From contig JASANG010001052.1 of assembly GCA_030248215.1 (NCBI GenBank), forward strand, positions 124,001-188,000: DNA of 64,000 nucleotides, written 5' to 3'. Source of the DNA: Enoplolaimus lenunculus (Eukaryota; Nematoda; Enoplea; Enoplida; Thoracostomopsidae). The notes under the pieces were generated by a model. It was given only the letters and a program-made list of their open reading frames with translations. It was not told the DNA's origin and ran no database searches. The position numbers and the translations under genes were made by a program. Below, piece by piece: positions 1 through 14,100 of this stretch (positions are counted from its first letter, which is position 1; each line of letters begins with the position of its first letter).

Positions 1-2080
1 ATCGTAACCAACAAAAATAGAAATTTGATAACAGGCAGAACGATCAAAACTCGCAGCGTCAAAACAATCAATGCAATGCCTACAACCAGAAACAGCAGCA
101 AAATTCTTTCCAGCGCAGTCAACAACAGAGCCAGCCAATAAAACAAACGAATTTACGCCAAAATTATACTGTAAAATATTAAATGGAAAATCTTCGAACA
201 CACAACATCAGGCAAAGCAACAGCTGTTCTGCAAAAACGGTGGTAAGCAAAAAGATGTTGCTTGCAGTTATCGCAGCAATCAACTCCACCCAGCACCTAA
301 GAGTGGCAATCGAGCTCAACATAGGTCAGGCCCACCGAGTTTCCAAATTCCAGACTCAAACAATCAACCTAGTCCATTTATACCCAAGTGCACTGATTGC
401 AAGAAGCGTGGACGTACTGCTAGCAATTGCTGGTTCCGTAACGACATTACAGGCAAAAATACTGGTCAAACGAATTACAGCACCACAGTTTAAGCTCAGT
501 GTTCGTCCAGCACCTGCGGATACATCAGGGTTTAACCGGAATTCCGGTTGCGGTCGGAATTCCTGCAAAAATTCAATTCCTGTTACTGTTCCTGTTCCTG
601 CATTCAGAGACGCGGGAACTGGAATATTTACGATTTTGTGGCGAATTATTTCTAATCATATTAATATTGGAAATTTTACATTTGAAAAATTGTTATTTCG
701 ACGTGAGCGTTTTTACTAATACTTCAATTTTGTTAATAAACAGTTTCTGTTGTGTTGTTAGAAAACTTGATGATGATAAGATGAAAATTCCATTAAGCCA
801 TTTTTGGCAAGTTTTCAATAAAGTCCAACAGTGCTTCGGTAATGAAAATTATTTCAAATTCCGGTTCCTGTTCCGGTTCCTGCATAGAAATTCAATTCCC
901 GTTCCTGTTCCGACCATAATTTAGTTCATGTTGGAACACTGGGAGACATGCATCAAATCTGATGCTGCACCAGTTGTTGCCGTTGCTACCAACCACAATC
1001 TCAGTAACAAATACCAAATGCGCCTTTACGCAGTATTAACAATACTATAATAGCGCAAATTGAATCTGCACAAGTCAACGTACGTCAACAATCAGCGCCG
1101 ACACAACAATCATCTGTTGTGCCCCCAGTCAACTAAACTGCTTGGGGTGTGCGCAAAACTGGCCAAACGGCCTTGGCAGCATTGACGCCTGTTGGATTTA
1201 AGCCAGATACTTGTACAATACGTCTGTTGGTGCGATCTGTCATTTCACCAACAAAGCGTCACGATTTTTCGTCAAAGCTTAAATTGACAATTACACAATA
1301 GCAGGCCTTGTCTATGCACATGCTAAAATGACACATATGCGCGATGATGTGTTCGCACAGTGCTTCACACATCACGAAATTGACACTAAATATGTTATCA
1401 ATTAAAGTTTCGCTGACAATGGTTCCATACCATCACTAGGTTTAGTGTCTCTCCACATTAAATGGAAATGATGCTTTACGTATTTTCAGGGTTACAACTG
1501 AGCGTTCGCTATCGCAACGATGTCATTCCACCTTGGACTTGGTCGTCTCTATTAAACAATGAAGCGGAGATTGAAATCAAATGGGTGAAACTCCGTGAAA
1601 TCGATCAACTGGTTCAAATACATGCTAGCACAACGCAATACCTTCGATTCAAGACCACTCAAGATGTATTCAATGTTGTTCGAACCTGAAGCAAGTGGCA
1701 AAGGTGAAAATCCGTTTATTGCGCCAAGCTTCACAGCTTACTGCCCACAACTCGAGTATCTGAAGACGGCGATTTAACGAAGTTATACTTGATCGCGAAA
1801 CAGCACTTCAACATGTCGAATCACTGTCAGATATTGACCAAATCGATCGAAATGACAATAAACCGTCTGTCGAAATCGCAATGTCAATCGAAACTCAAAC
1901 GTGGACAACGTGCTGCGCAAGACTCTTGTTTCTGTCTATCGCTGAAGCATCAATTGCAGCAAATAACTGATAATCAGCTGGAAACATCCGACATGTTGCA
2001 TCCGTGCATGCAGTTGTTGACGAACGCACGCACCAACCTCTATCAGGGTGCGACCGCATATTGCTTTACTGGATAGCGGA
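1..2080. pseudogene. Degraded retroelement-like relic (fossil)
   Basis: This stretch is visibly richer in G+C than the following 6 kb and reads like decayed coding sequence. Short frames on the plus strand include a Gln/Asn-rich piece followed by a cysteine cluster resembling a gag zinc knuckle (around 388-432). Further protein-like pieces occur around 1460-1780 and 1790-2075. A hAT-type MITE interrupts it at 526-941. The combination suggests an old gag-pol-type retroelement, clearly broken many times. The family cannot be fixed from what remains, and a processed pseudogene is an alternative. It may continue beyond the left edge of the window. Confidence 0.35.
526..941. mobile_element. hAT-type MITE
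   Basis: About 416 bp starting CAGGGTTTAACCGGAATTCC and ending in a degraded complement (GGAACACTG). It is flanked by an imperfect 8-bp target duplication, GGATACAT on the left and GGAGACAT on the right. It has no coding capacity. The interior closely resembles the copy at 60694-61104. The 8-bp duplication and CAGGG ends are the hAT superfamily signature. The one-base difference in the duplication suggests the insertion is not recent. It sits inside the 1-2080 relic, so it is younger than that relic. Confidence 0.7.
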
Positions 2081-4734
2081 ACCAGATACGGATTTTGAAT
2101 TTATTGTCGGAACTGGAACAGGACCCGGATACCGAATATTGCATAAAAATAATTTTAGTTTTTCGCTGAATTTTTAGCGTGTTCAAGGTTTTTATCTATT
2201 ATAAGCTTGACAATTACTGCTAATAAACTGAAATTATTTAATGCAAAAATGCGTTGAACATTAATTTCACTTGACCTTAACATCGCTCAAACTTCCAACG
2301 TTGCGATAGGTAATTATTTCAAGTTTGTATGGCACTAGCTATGCAATTTCAATTTTTCCGCTAGCTGACAGTATTGTTTCAATCCGTAGTTCCAAGCATG
2401 GTTAAACTTGATATTTTAGTGTTTAAAATATGTTTTCGTTTCTGAAAATCGAAAAGATTATAATGGTAGGATTATACAACATCTTAGTATGTTGAAAGTC
2501 GTAGTATAACGCCAATCAGATATTGCTAATATTTCAGTGTTTACATAGTCAACAAAATTTTGTATAACACGCATGACTCTACATGAACCAAATAAAAATA
2601 ACTCACATGACTTTATTGTGGATCAGTTTATACCTGCATTTGGTTATGCGGCAGCAGCGCAAATACAATGCAGTGTACTTATTTTGCTCCTGAGCTTCAA
2701 CTACTGTTTACCGCACAGTTTATAACATGGAGCGCGACCGGTGCTAAAACAGGATTGTAGTAGGAGAGTGCTATAACTGTTTTAATTTAAGTGAGTATAT
2801 TTATTGCCACAATGGTGTTTAGAAAATATGAGACGCAAGTATGTCTGCTTAGCAAACTGCACCCTTCCCCCTTCCCTATATGCCACATTCTCTTTAGCGC
2901 AGCATAATACAACACGTAGTTGACAGTTTTGATACTTGATCTATTCACGGGCCAAGGTTTTAAAGTTTCCTGTATAAAACATTGCCGCTGAGCAAACGTT
3001 TTTGTTCATCTTGAAATGCGGACATGGCTCAACTCTAAAATTTGACATAAAACACAAATAAGTTTTCTTTCAGCCAGGGTTAAGCAACAGAGAAAATCAA
3101 TGTAAATATTTTTTTGGCTCATTCATTATTTCCACGTATTAGGGAGGAAAATCGGAAATATTGAAAAGTTAACAAAAATCCATAATTTTAAGCAAATATC
3201 TTGCGTATCGCAATAAACGCTTCAGAAAGTTGTATGCAACTGGTTTTTCTCACCCTTTTCATTCCGAACACGTGTCGCTTAATTGCGGGTTGTAATCTAA
3301 AATCCGATTCCGTTTCCGGTAAAAATTTGTATTCGTTTCTGTTTCCGTTATAGAAATACCGAAACTTCTGCTAATTTTGTGCACAAAATTTGTCATAAAT
3401 CGCGTATATATAACTCGCAATTTCTGTTTACAAATATTCAGTTATTTGATGATAATTAATACGAAATTCATGCAAAATCTTTAAAATTTCAGTGCGTCCG
3501 CTAGTGAAAAAATATTTCACGTGCAAACATATTTTTAGTATGCGCCCATTACTAAAATAAGCAATTAGGGTATGTGCTGTCATACATTATCGAGAGTACA
3601 CGTTTTATTGAGAAACAAAACAATTCAGTGCATAGAATGCAATGTTCGGCGAAATGCTGGCCAAAATATGGTTTTTCATCATTTAGAGTGGATTAGAAGC
3701 CCAATCTCATTACTACTGAAGGCCAAAGGCGACTCGCAGGATTTGCCATAATAAACCTATATTTATTACGAAAATGCGTTCTTGAGCAGCATCTTAACAC
3801 TATAAAATGGTCCATATGCACAATTTTTAAAAGTATGTTTATTTTACTTGATATATACAAGCAATCCAACAATTGCAATTTTAAAAGAACAATATTTTCC
3901 CCAAAAATTTTGAGGATTTATATGTGGAATCAAACAACTCACATTACATTGGATTGGAAGCTTTAGGCCTGACATAAATGGCTTAAATTTTATAAGAATT
4001 TTCTCAAAATGCAACTCGGTGGACAACTCAAACGAAAGCTTTTTATATATATATACAATTACGCAAGACTACCAAGGTTATCAGCACCGTATTTCGTACA
4101 TATAATGGGCATGGACCTATCTTTTTGTCCTTTAAATTCCATTTTAAAGTTGTCTGCTGAATTTTTTCATTTTTAAACAATAATGGTATGTGACAACTCA
4201 ATACTTAAAAATGTATTTCACTACGGATAAAATTGCAACATCGTAGCAAGTGCAAACTCAAAGTTTTAAGGCTAATTTTACGTTATTTTTTGCTTTCGGA
4301 TGAAAATTTTATTTAATTTATATTTGTGTATACCTTATACTGTGAAATAGACAAGCACACCAGACGTTGTATGTCTTGCTATACGTAGAAAAATAGCGAC
4401 ACATTTGTTTTGATGTTTTTATAAACCATGTCTTAAACAAGGACCAAAGAACGCTTTTAACAACAAGCTACATTATGTCTGAACTCCAATTAATTTGTCG
4501 CCGCGAGTCCAGCTTTAACAATTTAAATTGTTTTATTCTGACAGTTTGTGAAATTTGAACTAAAATGGGAATCGAACATTTGTGGACAATTAACTCGTTA
4601 CCAACAAGCAATCCTTTGGTCGTAACATAAATTGTGCGAGCAATGTCTTCTAGCAGCCTTTATTCTTATACTATAGAACATATTAAATGCCGTCCCGAGC
4701 AAGATCAAGACGTTTCAAATGCGTGAAAGATTAA

Positions 4735-4890
4735 AGCCTAAGCGAACACAACCCTAAAAGCCTAAGTTTCACCGTGACAACAGGCCTACAAAAGCCTAAG
4801 CCTCAGCAAAAATTTAGTCCAAAGGTTAAGCTTACTTTATTGCAGTCCCGCGGAAATACGGTACGCCTTTGATCTGTACATAGGCCGAAG
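4735..4890. repeat. Dispersed repeat with GCCTAA (TTAGGC-like) head
   Basis: Contains scattered AAGCCTAAGC motifs followed by a body (AGTCCAAAGGTTAAGCTTAC, then a 'TGATCTGTACATAGGCCGA'-like tail). The same order is seen at 8425-8625 and 27655-27845. The copies are diverged and non-coding, so this is an interspersed family and not a telomere. Confidence 0.6.
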
Positions 4891-6190
4891 ATTTATCATA
4901 CGCGTGGAGCAACGCTGAAAATTACTATTTATTTTGTATTTAATGCAACGTACATAGTACATTTTGTGTTCTACAAGAAGAAGCTGTTAAATATATTCAT
5001 TTAGTGTTTGTATACAACTAGTGGCAGATACATTCATCTCACATGACAGCGTTTAAAGTAAATACGGTTTTTCGCGACCTGACCTTATAGCAAGGTCATG
5101 TTTAGATGGTTGTTCGCACGTTTGCTCATTTGAATACAAACGTAGAACGATAATATACATTGGGTGCATATATTATAACAATGTATACCATCAGAAACTG
5201 CGAAGTAAAAGTCACGCACGTGCTTAATCTGTAGTTGCAATGGGGCAAACATCTATCACCAGAATGGGTATATTCAAGCGTTTAAATGTTTATCTAAAAT
5301 GAGACATCTTGGGCTGAAAGGTTGGGCATAATTGCTTGCTCGAAAATTTTTGCCGGAGCCACCTTCTGTCATTTTTGCAATGTCTGTCACTTGTTGATTT
5401 ATATATCTCGACCTAGCAGCTAACTCCATTTGCTAAATATTGTGAAAAAGGAATACAGAAACTTCCAAGACCCTCAATTTCGTTACGTGCATGCACTCAG
5501 CAGCATAGTTTATGGCTATAGTAGGATATTTGATATATGACCATTGACCATGAAATATATTTTATATTCAGAGTATACCGAAAACAGCGATTTAAGACAA
5601 AATATATACATTTGTGCCACGTTTTGTTCACTGTTTGACTGCGTTGTTGGCTTACGTATAATTGTTAGCTATGTTTCAATTGGTGTATTTAGGGGAACAG
5701 GAAGGATTGATGTATTAGATGTCCTTCGATGTCACTGTTTTAGCAACACAGAGAAGATAGTTTGATTTGCACCCAATCATTGCTTAAGTAAAAGAAGCTT
5801 CGCCTTTTTGCCATCGTAATGAATGGTTTTGCTTGTTTCAGAGCGGTGATTTTGAAATAGCACTATTTGCAAGTTTTTGTCACATTACCCGTTGTTAACA
5901 ATCTTATGCAAGTTGTTACCTCATAAGCGCCGCAACTGATTTTGAGAAAATTCGACCCTTTTGTTTATACATATTGTCGTTTGCATTTCTGGTGCTCTAG
6001 TGGCAAACTGGGGCAAATATATATGTGGCTGGGGAGCGATATATTTTCAACTGAAATTTGAACTGCGTCTATATAAAATGTAATGGATGTTTTTACATCT
6101 GAAAACAATATAATTTGGACTCAATAGTTTAACGTTCAACTTTCGGGCCAATATAAAGAACAGAAGCGAAACAGTATTATTAGCAGATTA

Positions 6191-6258
6191 CTAGGCCTAA
6201 GCCTAAGCCTAAGCGTATAAATCAGTTTTTTCGTAGCGTAAGCCTAAGCCTAAGCCTA
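6191..6258. repeat. Interstitial telomere-like (GCCTAA)n tracts
   Basis: Two short tracts of three or so perfect GCCTAA units (complement TTAGGC), at about 6194-6214 and 6236-6258, are separated by about 20 unrelated bases. TTAGGC is the nematode-type telomeric hexamer. Here the tracts are short and internal, so they look like the head of a dispersed repeat family and not a chromosome end. Confidence 0.65.
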
Positions 6259-6672
6259 TTTCGAAGTGCTTTCGTTTCAGTAAAACATTAAACTATTTTA
6301 TTGTAAAAATAACGATAATTAAACTAGGCTCACAATAAGAACATTGTGCGACAGACACACCATGAATATTTCCCAGACTGTCTTCAGCCTAAAACTGCGC
6401 AGTTCAAAAAACATTTTAGTCATATGGAATTGTTTTGACGAAAATTTTCCTCCAGTGAACATGGTAACGATTGCTTGATTATGACTGAAATTATGAAAGT
6501 TATCAAATTAGGACCGTGGCAGTTGTATATATACAGCGACGCTTACAGTGTCCCTGAAAGTTTTCCATTCGCATGCTACAACAATGGGATTATCAACAAC
6601 GAAGTATTTTACTACACCATGTTTGCGTACTCGGTAAACTTAACCTTTTTCTACTTTTTTGAATAATTCGTA

Positions 6673-7349
6673 TAATGCGTCATTCATTTAAATCAGTGTG
6701 GAAAAATTGGCACAACCATTTCCAAGTACGGTTTTGAAAAACGCTTAAAAAGGAAATTGAATTTGAAAAATTGGTAAAGTGGGATATTGAGACAATTTAA
6801 AAATCGTACTAGTAAATTGAAATATTTTGGGTGCCAATTTCATACTAGGGAAATTTAGGACGGCAGTAAAAATTTAGACGCTTTTCAAATAAGATTTGAA
6901 AAATGATAAGATAAAATTGTTGTCGAAAAGGAAATTGAAAAGTCAACAAAACTGCAGAGGGAAATGGGTACCCAAATTTTAGTTTGAATTTGTCTAACGG
7001 TAGTTTAAAAACGGCACGATAGTGGGAAATTGAAAAAGCCCCTATAGAGGAAACACTACGGTTGGTACATGGCCTTTGACCTACTGATAACCTAGTTAGT
7101 AGTCACACATACGTAAATGATTTTCCGGTTCTTCCACCATGCTTTAATGTTGACTAGCCAGACCCATAAAAATTAGAGCTTTGACTTGCAAAATTTCAAC
7201 CTTTTTGGGGTTGAAAAATTTATAGCTGTGGCAAATTGAAACTGTTTTCAAATTCAATTCTCTTCATGTAGCGTTTTTCAAAACCGTACTTGGAAATGTT
7301 CGGGTCAACTTCCACACGGCGGGAATATGATAAATTGGATGACGCATAA
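6673..7349. mobile_element. Non-autonomous DNA element with long inverted terminal repeats
   Basis: The first and last roughly 90 bp are imperfect inverted repeats of each other. The left end reads ATGCGTCATTCATTT and continues to AAGTACGGTTTTGAAAAACG; the right end reads back as the complement and finishes ATGACGCAT. The interior has no open frame. The structure fits a foldback or mariner-like MITE. The target duplication is unclear. Confidence 0.6.
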
Positions 7350-8195
7350 ATTGTTTAAATTCAAAAGTAAGCTCTTATTAAAAATCTTGGAAACAGAGAG
7401 CTTCTCAACATTTTAATGTATAAAATTTTAAATTTGGTTCAAATAGTGCAACAGCCAATACGTTAAAACTAGTAAAATGTACTGGGTTAACAAACATTTT
7501 AATCGAAATTGAACAAAAGCCTCAGGGCTTGTAAGCAGAGGGGATCGTCCCCAAAATAAGTTTAGCCTCTTTTGTCCAGCCGTCTTTAGCCCTGCTGAGA
7601 TCTGTGTATTGTTTAAATATGTCTAAACTATCGTTAAACATGTTTTAGATTGTGTCAATATTATTCTATTGTTTCCTTAAGCGGAAACCTGGTGACAGTA
7701 ACGCCGAAACACGTCACACGGATTACGTTCCACGCCTTGGACTGGCTTAGTAAGCGCGCGAAACACAAATGTTATCTCAGTTAAATAACCGTATCAAAAA
7801 TATAACGCTTTTTAAACGCTCTTGTCGTTTCAATATATAGCTTTTAGATCGTTTTTTGCAAGCGGCGAGACAAAGATTTGGAATCCCTGCGTAGAAAAAC
7901 GCAATTTTGCAAGCGCTTTTTGGCGTTTGTCAATACTTACGCTAATTTATAGTCAATACATACACTTTTTAAAGAACGAAAAGCGTTTTATGTTTTTGAA
8001 ACGAGTACTTAACCAATATCAGACCTTAATAAACACCAATAAGTTTAGTTAAGCCATAATCAGCTTCGTAGATATTTTTGTGCAACATGGAAACAAAAAT
8101 AAAAGCAAAAACACTACCGTAATTGGTTTGCAACCTATATTATTTCTTTATTTTGCGAATAGGATTTGGAATTTGATAGTATACAGTATTTTTAG

Positions 8196-11100
8196 CCCAG
8201 TCCGCATGATTGAAGAAACTAAACATCGTTTCGTGTATGTCGCAGTATTTTGTGCAACCAGTTGGACAATGTGGCTGATCATTATATCTGATCTTCCGTT
8301 CACATGGCAAGATGTTTTTCCGCCACAAATTAGAAGTAGAATTCCAATACTTGCTTCTGTAACAAAATATCATAAACACAATAACTTATATGCCTTATCA
8401 AAGTTCAACATTGATATGTGTGCCAATGTAACAAACATGGGCGGAACAGTATGCATATTTATAAACCTAAGCCTAAGTTTAGGTCTAAGCGTAAGAATGA
8501 GCATATACCTAAACCGAAGCCATAACCATGCAAAAAATTAGTCTAAAGCTTCAGTTAACTCTATTCAAGTTTCATAGAAAAACGTTCTTCCCCTGATCTT
8601 TGCATGTGCCGATTTGTGAGTCAAGGATCAATTCAGCAGAATGCGGGAAAAGTGAATTAGTTAAACTAACAGTTTTAAGTACTTGGTTTATCTAAGAACG
8701 CGGGCTGTGAATTTTCTATTAGTGTATATATTGCATCTCATAAATTTTGCTTGACAAAACTACCTACTAGATGCACCTCTACTAACATCATTATACGATA
8801 TATCTGAAATTTTATTGGTGCAACCGCTTGATATTATCGTGTTACAGTTATCATTCGAATGTCAATGTGTCTGATCTGTTGCTGTCTTTATTATCCTGTG
8901 TTCGGAGCATTGTCTTCTGAATGCTTCAGCGGTTATTTGTTTGGGTCAATTTATACGCTGACTCTTGCTGCAGGATTTTTTCTTGATCGCTACCCTTGTT
9001 ACCGTAATGCAGAAAGGGTAAGATTAAGCATTTTGAACAAAGGAATAAACAATTAAAATTAACACCTAAACCGGCAAAATGAAAATTGCCATACTGTCAA
9101 AAAGCAAAACTGTTCGCGTTTGAAAAATCGTTTAATTTTGAAGCACAAATAATGTTTTAATACTCGCTATATAGGGTTTTTAGCATTTTGATGCGCAGGT
9201 GATTCATTTCAGCGTTTCTTATCATTTACAGGAAAGCCTTTCAAAAGATGTAGTTTGAACGGCGAAAAATATTTAAAATAGCGTTTTGTTTTTGACACGA
9301 TTCCTCTATACAAAACTTATAGAACATTGTATTTTGGTGTCAGTGCAGTGCAATTTATATGCGCGCATTCATGTTTAGTTTTTGTAACTTTATCGAAAAT
9401 ACCACGGATGATTAAATGACAAACACAAAATTGTGTTACGTTACCCGAAAATTGAAGGAATCCCACAATTACGTGTGTTGTTCTAACACTCTGGTTTGAA
9501 ACTGGATTATCTATGCTTACGGACACATGGCTCCTCTATTGTTATTGTATCGAATTGAGATTTAGGAATCAGATATACAATGGTGTTTTTGAAGGTGAAA
9601 TTCGAAGATTAAATTATATCGAAATTTTCATCAAATCATGTTGGTAAATGTAAATGGTCAACAAATTATTTTCAGTTACTTCTGTGGTTGCACATCATGC
9701 GCTACCTACCGGTTCTTGTTTTGCTTGTGTTTTCGGCAATATTTCTCGTCTACAAATTTGCAGCAGCTATATTGCATAAAAATTGTGATCCTTTGAAGGT
9801 AAAGTCAAATAACACAAAACATTACATAAATGATCATACGGTACTGTTGCTGTTTGCATCGAACTACAGTAGAAACCTGAAACTTAACAACAAATAGTGT
9901 CTATTACAAAGTTAGTATAAGAAAATATAAATAATCAAAGCAAACTGACGCACATTAACCTCTAACGTATAGCTAATATTGTGTTATATAATTTTTAAAC
10001 TAGGGCTAAATTCAAGCGTATAAGGGTTATTTTTCACTGGTTCAGGCAAACAAATTGCGTTATATGGATAGAGTTGAATTCCGACATTTGAAAATGTTGC
10101 TACAAAAACGAAACCCATCAATATTCCATTCAACTGTTTATTTGAAAAGCGAGTAAGTTTAGAACCAGGCTCTAATTTATGCAACTTTTAAAAAACGGCT
10201 GTGGGACTGAGTTTCAAACAAGGAAAAATATCAACTGCTTTTTGCCATGTTCTGTAGTGCTGCGTATCGCAAACTTGAGATTTTTGGTCTTGTTTTTCGT
10301 CGTTATTTTGCTTTCTTTTGGTAAAAGAGTTTGTTCTTGTAAAAGGGTGTACGTTTATACATGGTCCTTCGGACCGGATTCGAACCTAACAATTGTAAGT
10401 TCTTGATGGGTGTTTGATCAGTTTCTGGTCAATTTGTGCAATATAATGGCTAGTTTATGATCAGCTTCTGGTCAAAAATACGTTTTATAGCCACGTCGTC
10501 ACCTCCAAGGGAATTCTTCTAACTTTGACGTCAAAATATTGGCTTGTAACTGTTGTCTAAGCATCTATTTTTTAAAATCGTAAGCATGTCAGCTAAACAA
10601 CGTCGTCAGGGCATACGTATGTGTGTTAGACGAGAGCTCGATAAAATAAATCCAATTTTATCTGGTACAGTTGAACTTGATGTTCAACAATTAAAACTTT
10701 CTGTGCTTAAGTTATCAGGATATAAGTCAGATCTAGACACCGCTGATGATAAAGTTTTTGCTGAACTTAATGATAAAACTGCTATTGAAACTGAGATAGC
10801 TTCTACGGCAGATTACAATGATGTTTTACTGGAATGCATCGCTAAGGCTAACATTATGATTGCAAATAGCGAACAGCCGCAGGGACTTCAGTATTCTGTT
10901 GGTCCATCTAAGCAGTCAGCAGTGGAGAAAACTGGTCCGCTACGACTTCCAAAATTAGAAATTTCTCCGTTTTCGGGAGAACCGTTGGAATTTCAGTCAT
11001 TCTGGGATAGTTTTGAAAGCTCCATACACCTGAATAGTTCGTTATCCACAATTGACAAATTTAACTATTTAAAAGGATTGCTCACTGGTGAGGCCCTCAA

Positions 11101-14100
11101 CGCTGTTGAAGGTTATCGCTTGACCGCCGCTAATTATGAGTCTGTTGTGGATACTTTGAAAGAACGATTTGGCGATAAGCAAACTGCAATTTTCGCACAC
11201 TTTGAAGCAATGCTTGCGCTACCAAAAGCGTCGCACGAAACAGTGCAGTTGCAATCGGTCGCAGACGCCTGCGAGCGACATATTCGCAGTTTAGTTGCGT
11301 TGGGCTTGGAGGAGGATACTTTTGGAAAAGTATTCACCCCAATAATGCTGTCGAAGTTACCCAAATTTGTAAAAATTGAGCTGCATCGGCGCAATGGTTC
11401 CAAGTCGTGGACATTATCGAATTTGCGCGAGTGGTTGAAGGATGAGATACGCGCTCGTGATATGGGCCAGCGTATGTTTGGGGAGAATAGTGATAAACCC
11501 GATGATTTTCACTCGAATTCGATGGGTTCTAAAGCGTTTTTTGCAAAAACCAAAAACTCAAAACCAGTCCCCAAAAAGGGTTCTTGTTCCGCAGCTGCTT
11601 TGGTATCAAACTCTACTTCCCGTGAGATCAAATGTGCATTTTGTGAATCTGATCATTACTCTGATCAATGTGATAAGTTCACCAACGTTAAGTTGCGCCG
11701 CGCCCAAGTACATAATCGTTGTTTTGTGTGTTTGAACGGTGGGCATGTTGCAAAAGATTGTAAACGCAGGGTCCCTTGTGTCTATTGTCACAAGCAAGGG
11801 CATCATCGCAGCCTTTGTTTTTCTAAGTACCAATCTTCAAACAGTCCCGACACTTCAAAAAAGTCTGACACTACTTTGTCGGTCAGCACGAGTTTACAAG
11901 CATCTGTTGGTGATATACCGTCGAAATCTGCGAGATTCCAGACAATATTGCAAACCGCTGTGGCGCCAATTTCGGGGTCCGATCCTTCGACCCCAGTAAT
12001 GGGTCGACTTCTTTTTGACACTGCAAGTTCACGAACATTTATTACTGAGGAAAAAAGGAGTGAACTCGGCTTGCCGATCATTGGGTACGATTGGGCTTCA
12101 GTGGCTGGTTTCCAGTCCACCAAACGTCAAACCAGCAAGTTTCCACTAGTTCAATGTTCTGTCCATTGTGCCGACGGATCTTTAGAGCACATCATTGCTA
12201 GTATTGTTCCAACTATCACCTGTCCGATACAGAAGATTCCAATAGATCTTGACAAATACCCAGATATGAAGACACTCGTTCTTTCCGAACCTATCGTGAA
12301 ACAGCCGGAATTTGTTTCAGTAGATGTTCTCGTTGGTCTTGACAATTACTACACTTTTATCGGTGTTGAGCGGATACAGCATTTAAATGGCCCAACCTTT
12401 TTGCATTCTCGGCTCGGATATATCGCTACCGGTCGGGTTGAAACAAACTGCACCGGTCCAGAAACAATAGCTATCATGCTATTGAACAGTGGTTATAGTT
12501 CTCCGGAATCGACGTTCCCGGTTGAACGGTTTTGGTCCATGGAGGATATTGGGATCACTGAACCTACAAAACATTTAAAAGGAGACGATGAAGCTTTGCA
12601 GTTTCATAGCAAAACGTTGAATCAGTTGCCCGATGGTCGTTACGAGTCCCGCTGGCCTTGGAAGCAGATAACACCTGAGCTTCCTGACAACTTTGACGTT
12701 GCTTATGGGCGGCTGCGCTCTCTTATTCGTCAAATTTCTCGACGGCCACCTATTCTTGAATCGTACCACAACACGATTCAGGAGCAATTACGAATGGGCG
12801 TTGTTGAAGTGGCTCCAAATCCGAGCAACGAGGCTTTGGTGTATTACATGCCTCATCATTGTGTTGTAACTCCAGGAAAAGTTACTACCAAGCTACGTAT
12901 CGTCTATGATGCGTCATCTAAGTCAAAAAAGGACGTTTTAAGCTTGAACGATTGTCTTCACCGTGGTCCAGTTCTTCTTGAAGACATGTGTGGTTTGTTG
13001 CTCCGTTTTCGGCTGCAAAAAATTGGTTTAGTCAGTGACATTGAAAAAGCCTTCCTGCAGATTGGGCTACAGGAATCGGATCGTGATGTCACTAGGTTTC
13101 TTTGGGTTCGTGACATAAGTTTGCCTCCGGAAGGGGAAAACCTTGTCATATATCGGTTTTGCAGGATACCTTTCGGTGTCGTTTCCAGCCCCTTCGTGTT
13201 GGCTAACACGGTTTGCCAACATCTGATAAAGCAAGATTGCGATGTGGCTCGGAAAATTTTGAACAGTCATTATGTTGATAATGTCATAACGGGAGAACAA
13301 GATTCGCCATCCGCAGTTCAGCATTATTTGGAAGCAAAGCAGATTTTTCAAAAGGCTTGTATGAACTTGCGTGAATGGTATTCTAACTGTTCTGTAGTTC
13401 GTAATAGTTTCGCCGAGCAAGATAAGGGATTGCTTGATGAACCAAAAGTGTTAGGTTTATCATGGAATCTGGATCGGGACACAATGCGTTGTCAATCTGT
13501 TTACAAATCCTCAGCAGTTGTTACGAAGCGTACAATTGTTAAATTTGTCGCTCAAGTATTTGACCCACTTGGTTGGCTTGCTCCAGCTACTGTCCAAGGG
13601 AAGCTGTTCGTGCAATCACTGTGGAAGCTGGGTGTTGCTTGGGATGCGCCAATTCCTGAAGCACTCACCACTGATTGGGTAAAAATTGTGGAAAGTTTTC
13701 GACAATTAGCGAAGCTTGAAATCCCTCGTTTTATTGTGGATTTGTCATGTGGAGAGGTTCAACTTCACGTGTTTTGTGATGCGTCAATGAAAGCATGTGC
13801 TGCAGCTATATACCTTAGACGAAGTCATAATACTTCGGTAACTTGTAAATTGTTGTCGTCCAAAACTCGGCTTGCTCCATTGAAGCAATCGCAAACAATT
13901 CCAAGGCTTGAGCTGATCGCTGTTACGATTGGTCTCCGCCTGCTTACATTTGTCGAAGAACAACTCAAGGCTACAGTTTCTCGTCGGGTTGTTTGGAGTG
14001 ACTCGCAGTGCACACTCCATTGGATCAAACGATCCCAAGTTTCTTCGAAATTTGTTGAAAATCGTTTGCAGGAGATTAGAAAGCATACGAACACGTCTTT

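Larger units (their letters stand above)
2081..8195. other. Gene-free repeat-bearing stretch upstream of the STRA6-like exons
   Basis: No confident exon is visible. The stretch holds fragments of the 'gtttccgtt' MITE family (about 3290-3370), TTAGGC-like repeats (4735-4890 and 6191-6258) and a long-TIR element (6673-7349). It should contain the missing 5' exon or exons of the STRA6-like gene. One weak candidate ends at a GTAAAC donor at 6634 and would encode a hydrophobic segment preceded by a cysteine, but its splice phase does not join the next recognised exon directly. Confidence 0.5.

Noticed and set aside
6191-6258. Chromosome end or telomere
   Set aside because: Tracts are only about three units long, interrupted, and embedded between ordinary sequence and genes.
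8080-8541. 153-aa open frame as a single exon gene
   Set aside because: Only 8196-8335 aligns with STRA6 proteins and joins the next exon in phase. The 3' part is intron and GCCTAA repeat.
10362-10386. tRNA 3'-end-like sequence as a tRNA gene
   Set aside because: Only the complement of the 3' portion is present and it abuts the terminal repeat of the BEL/Pao element, so it is a primer-binding site.
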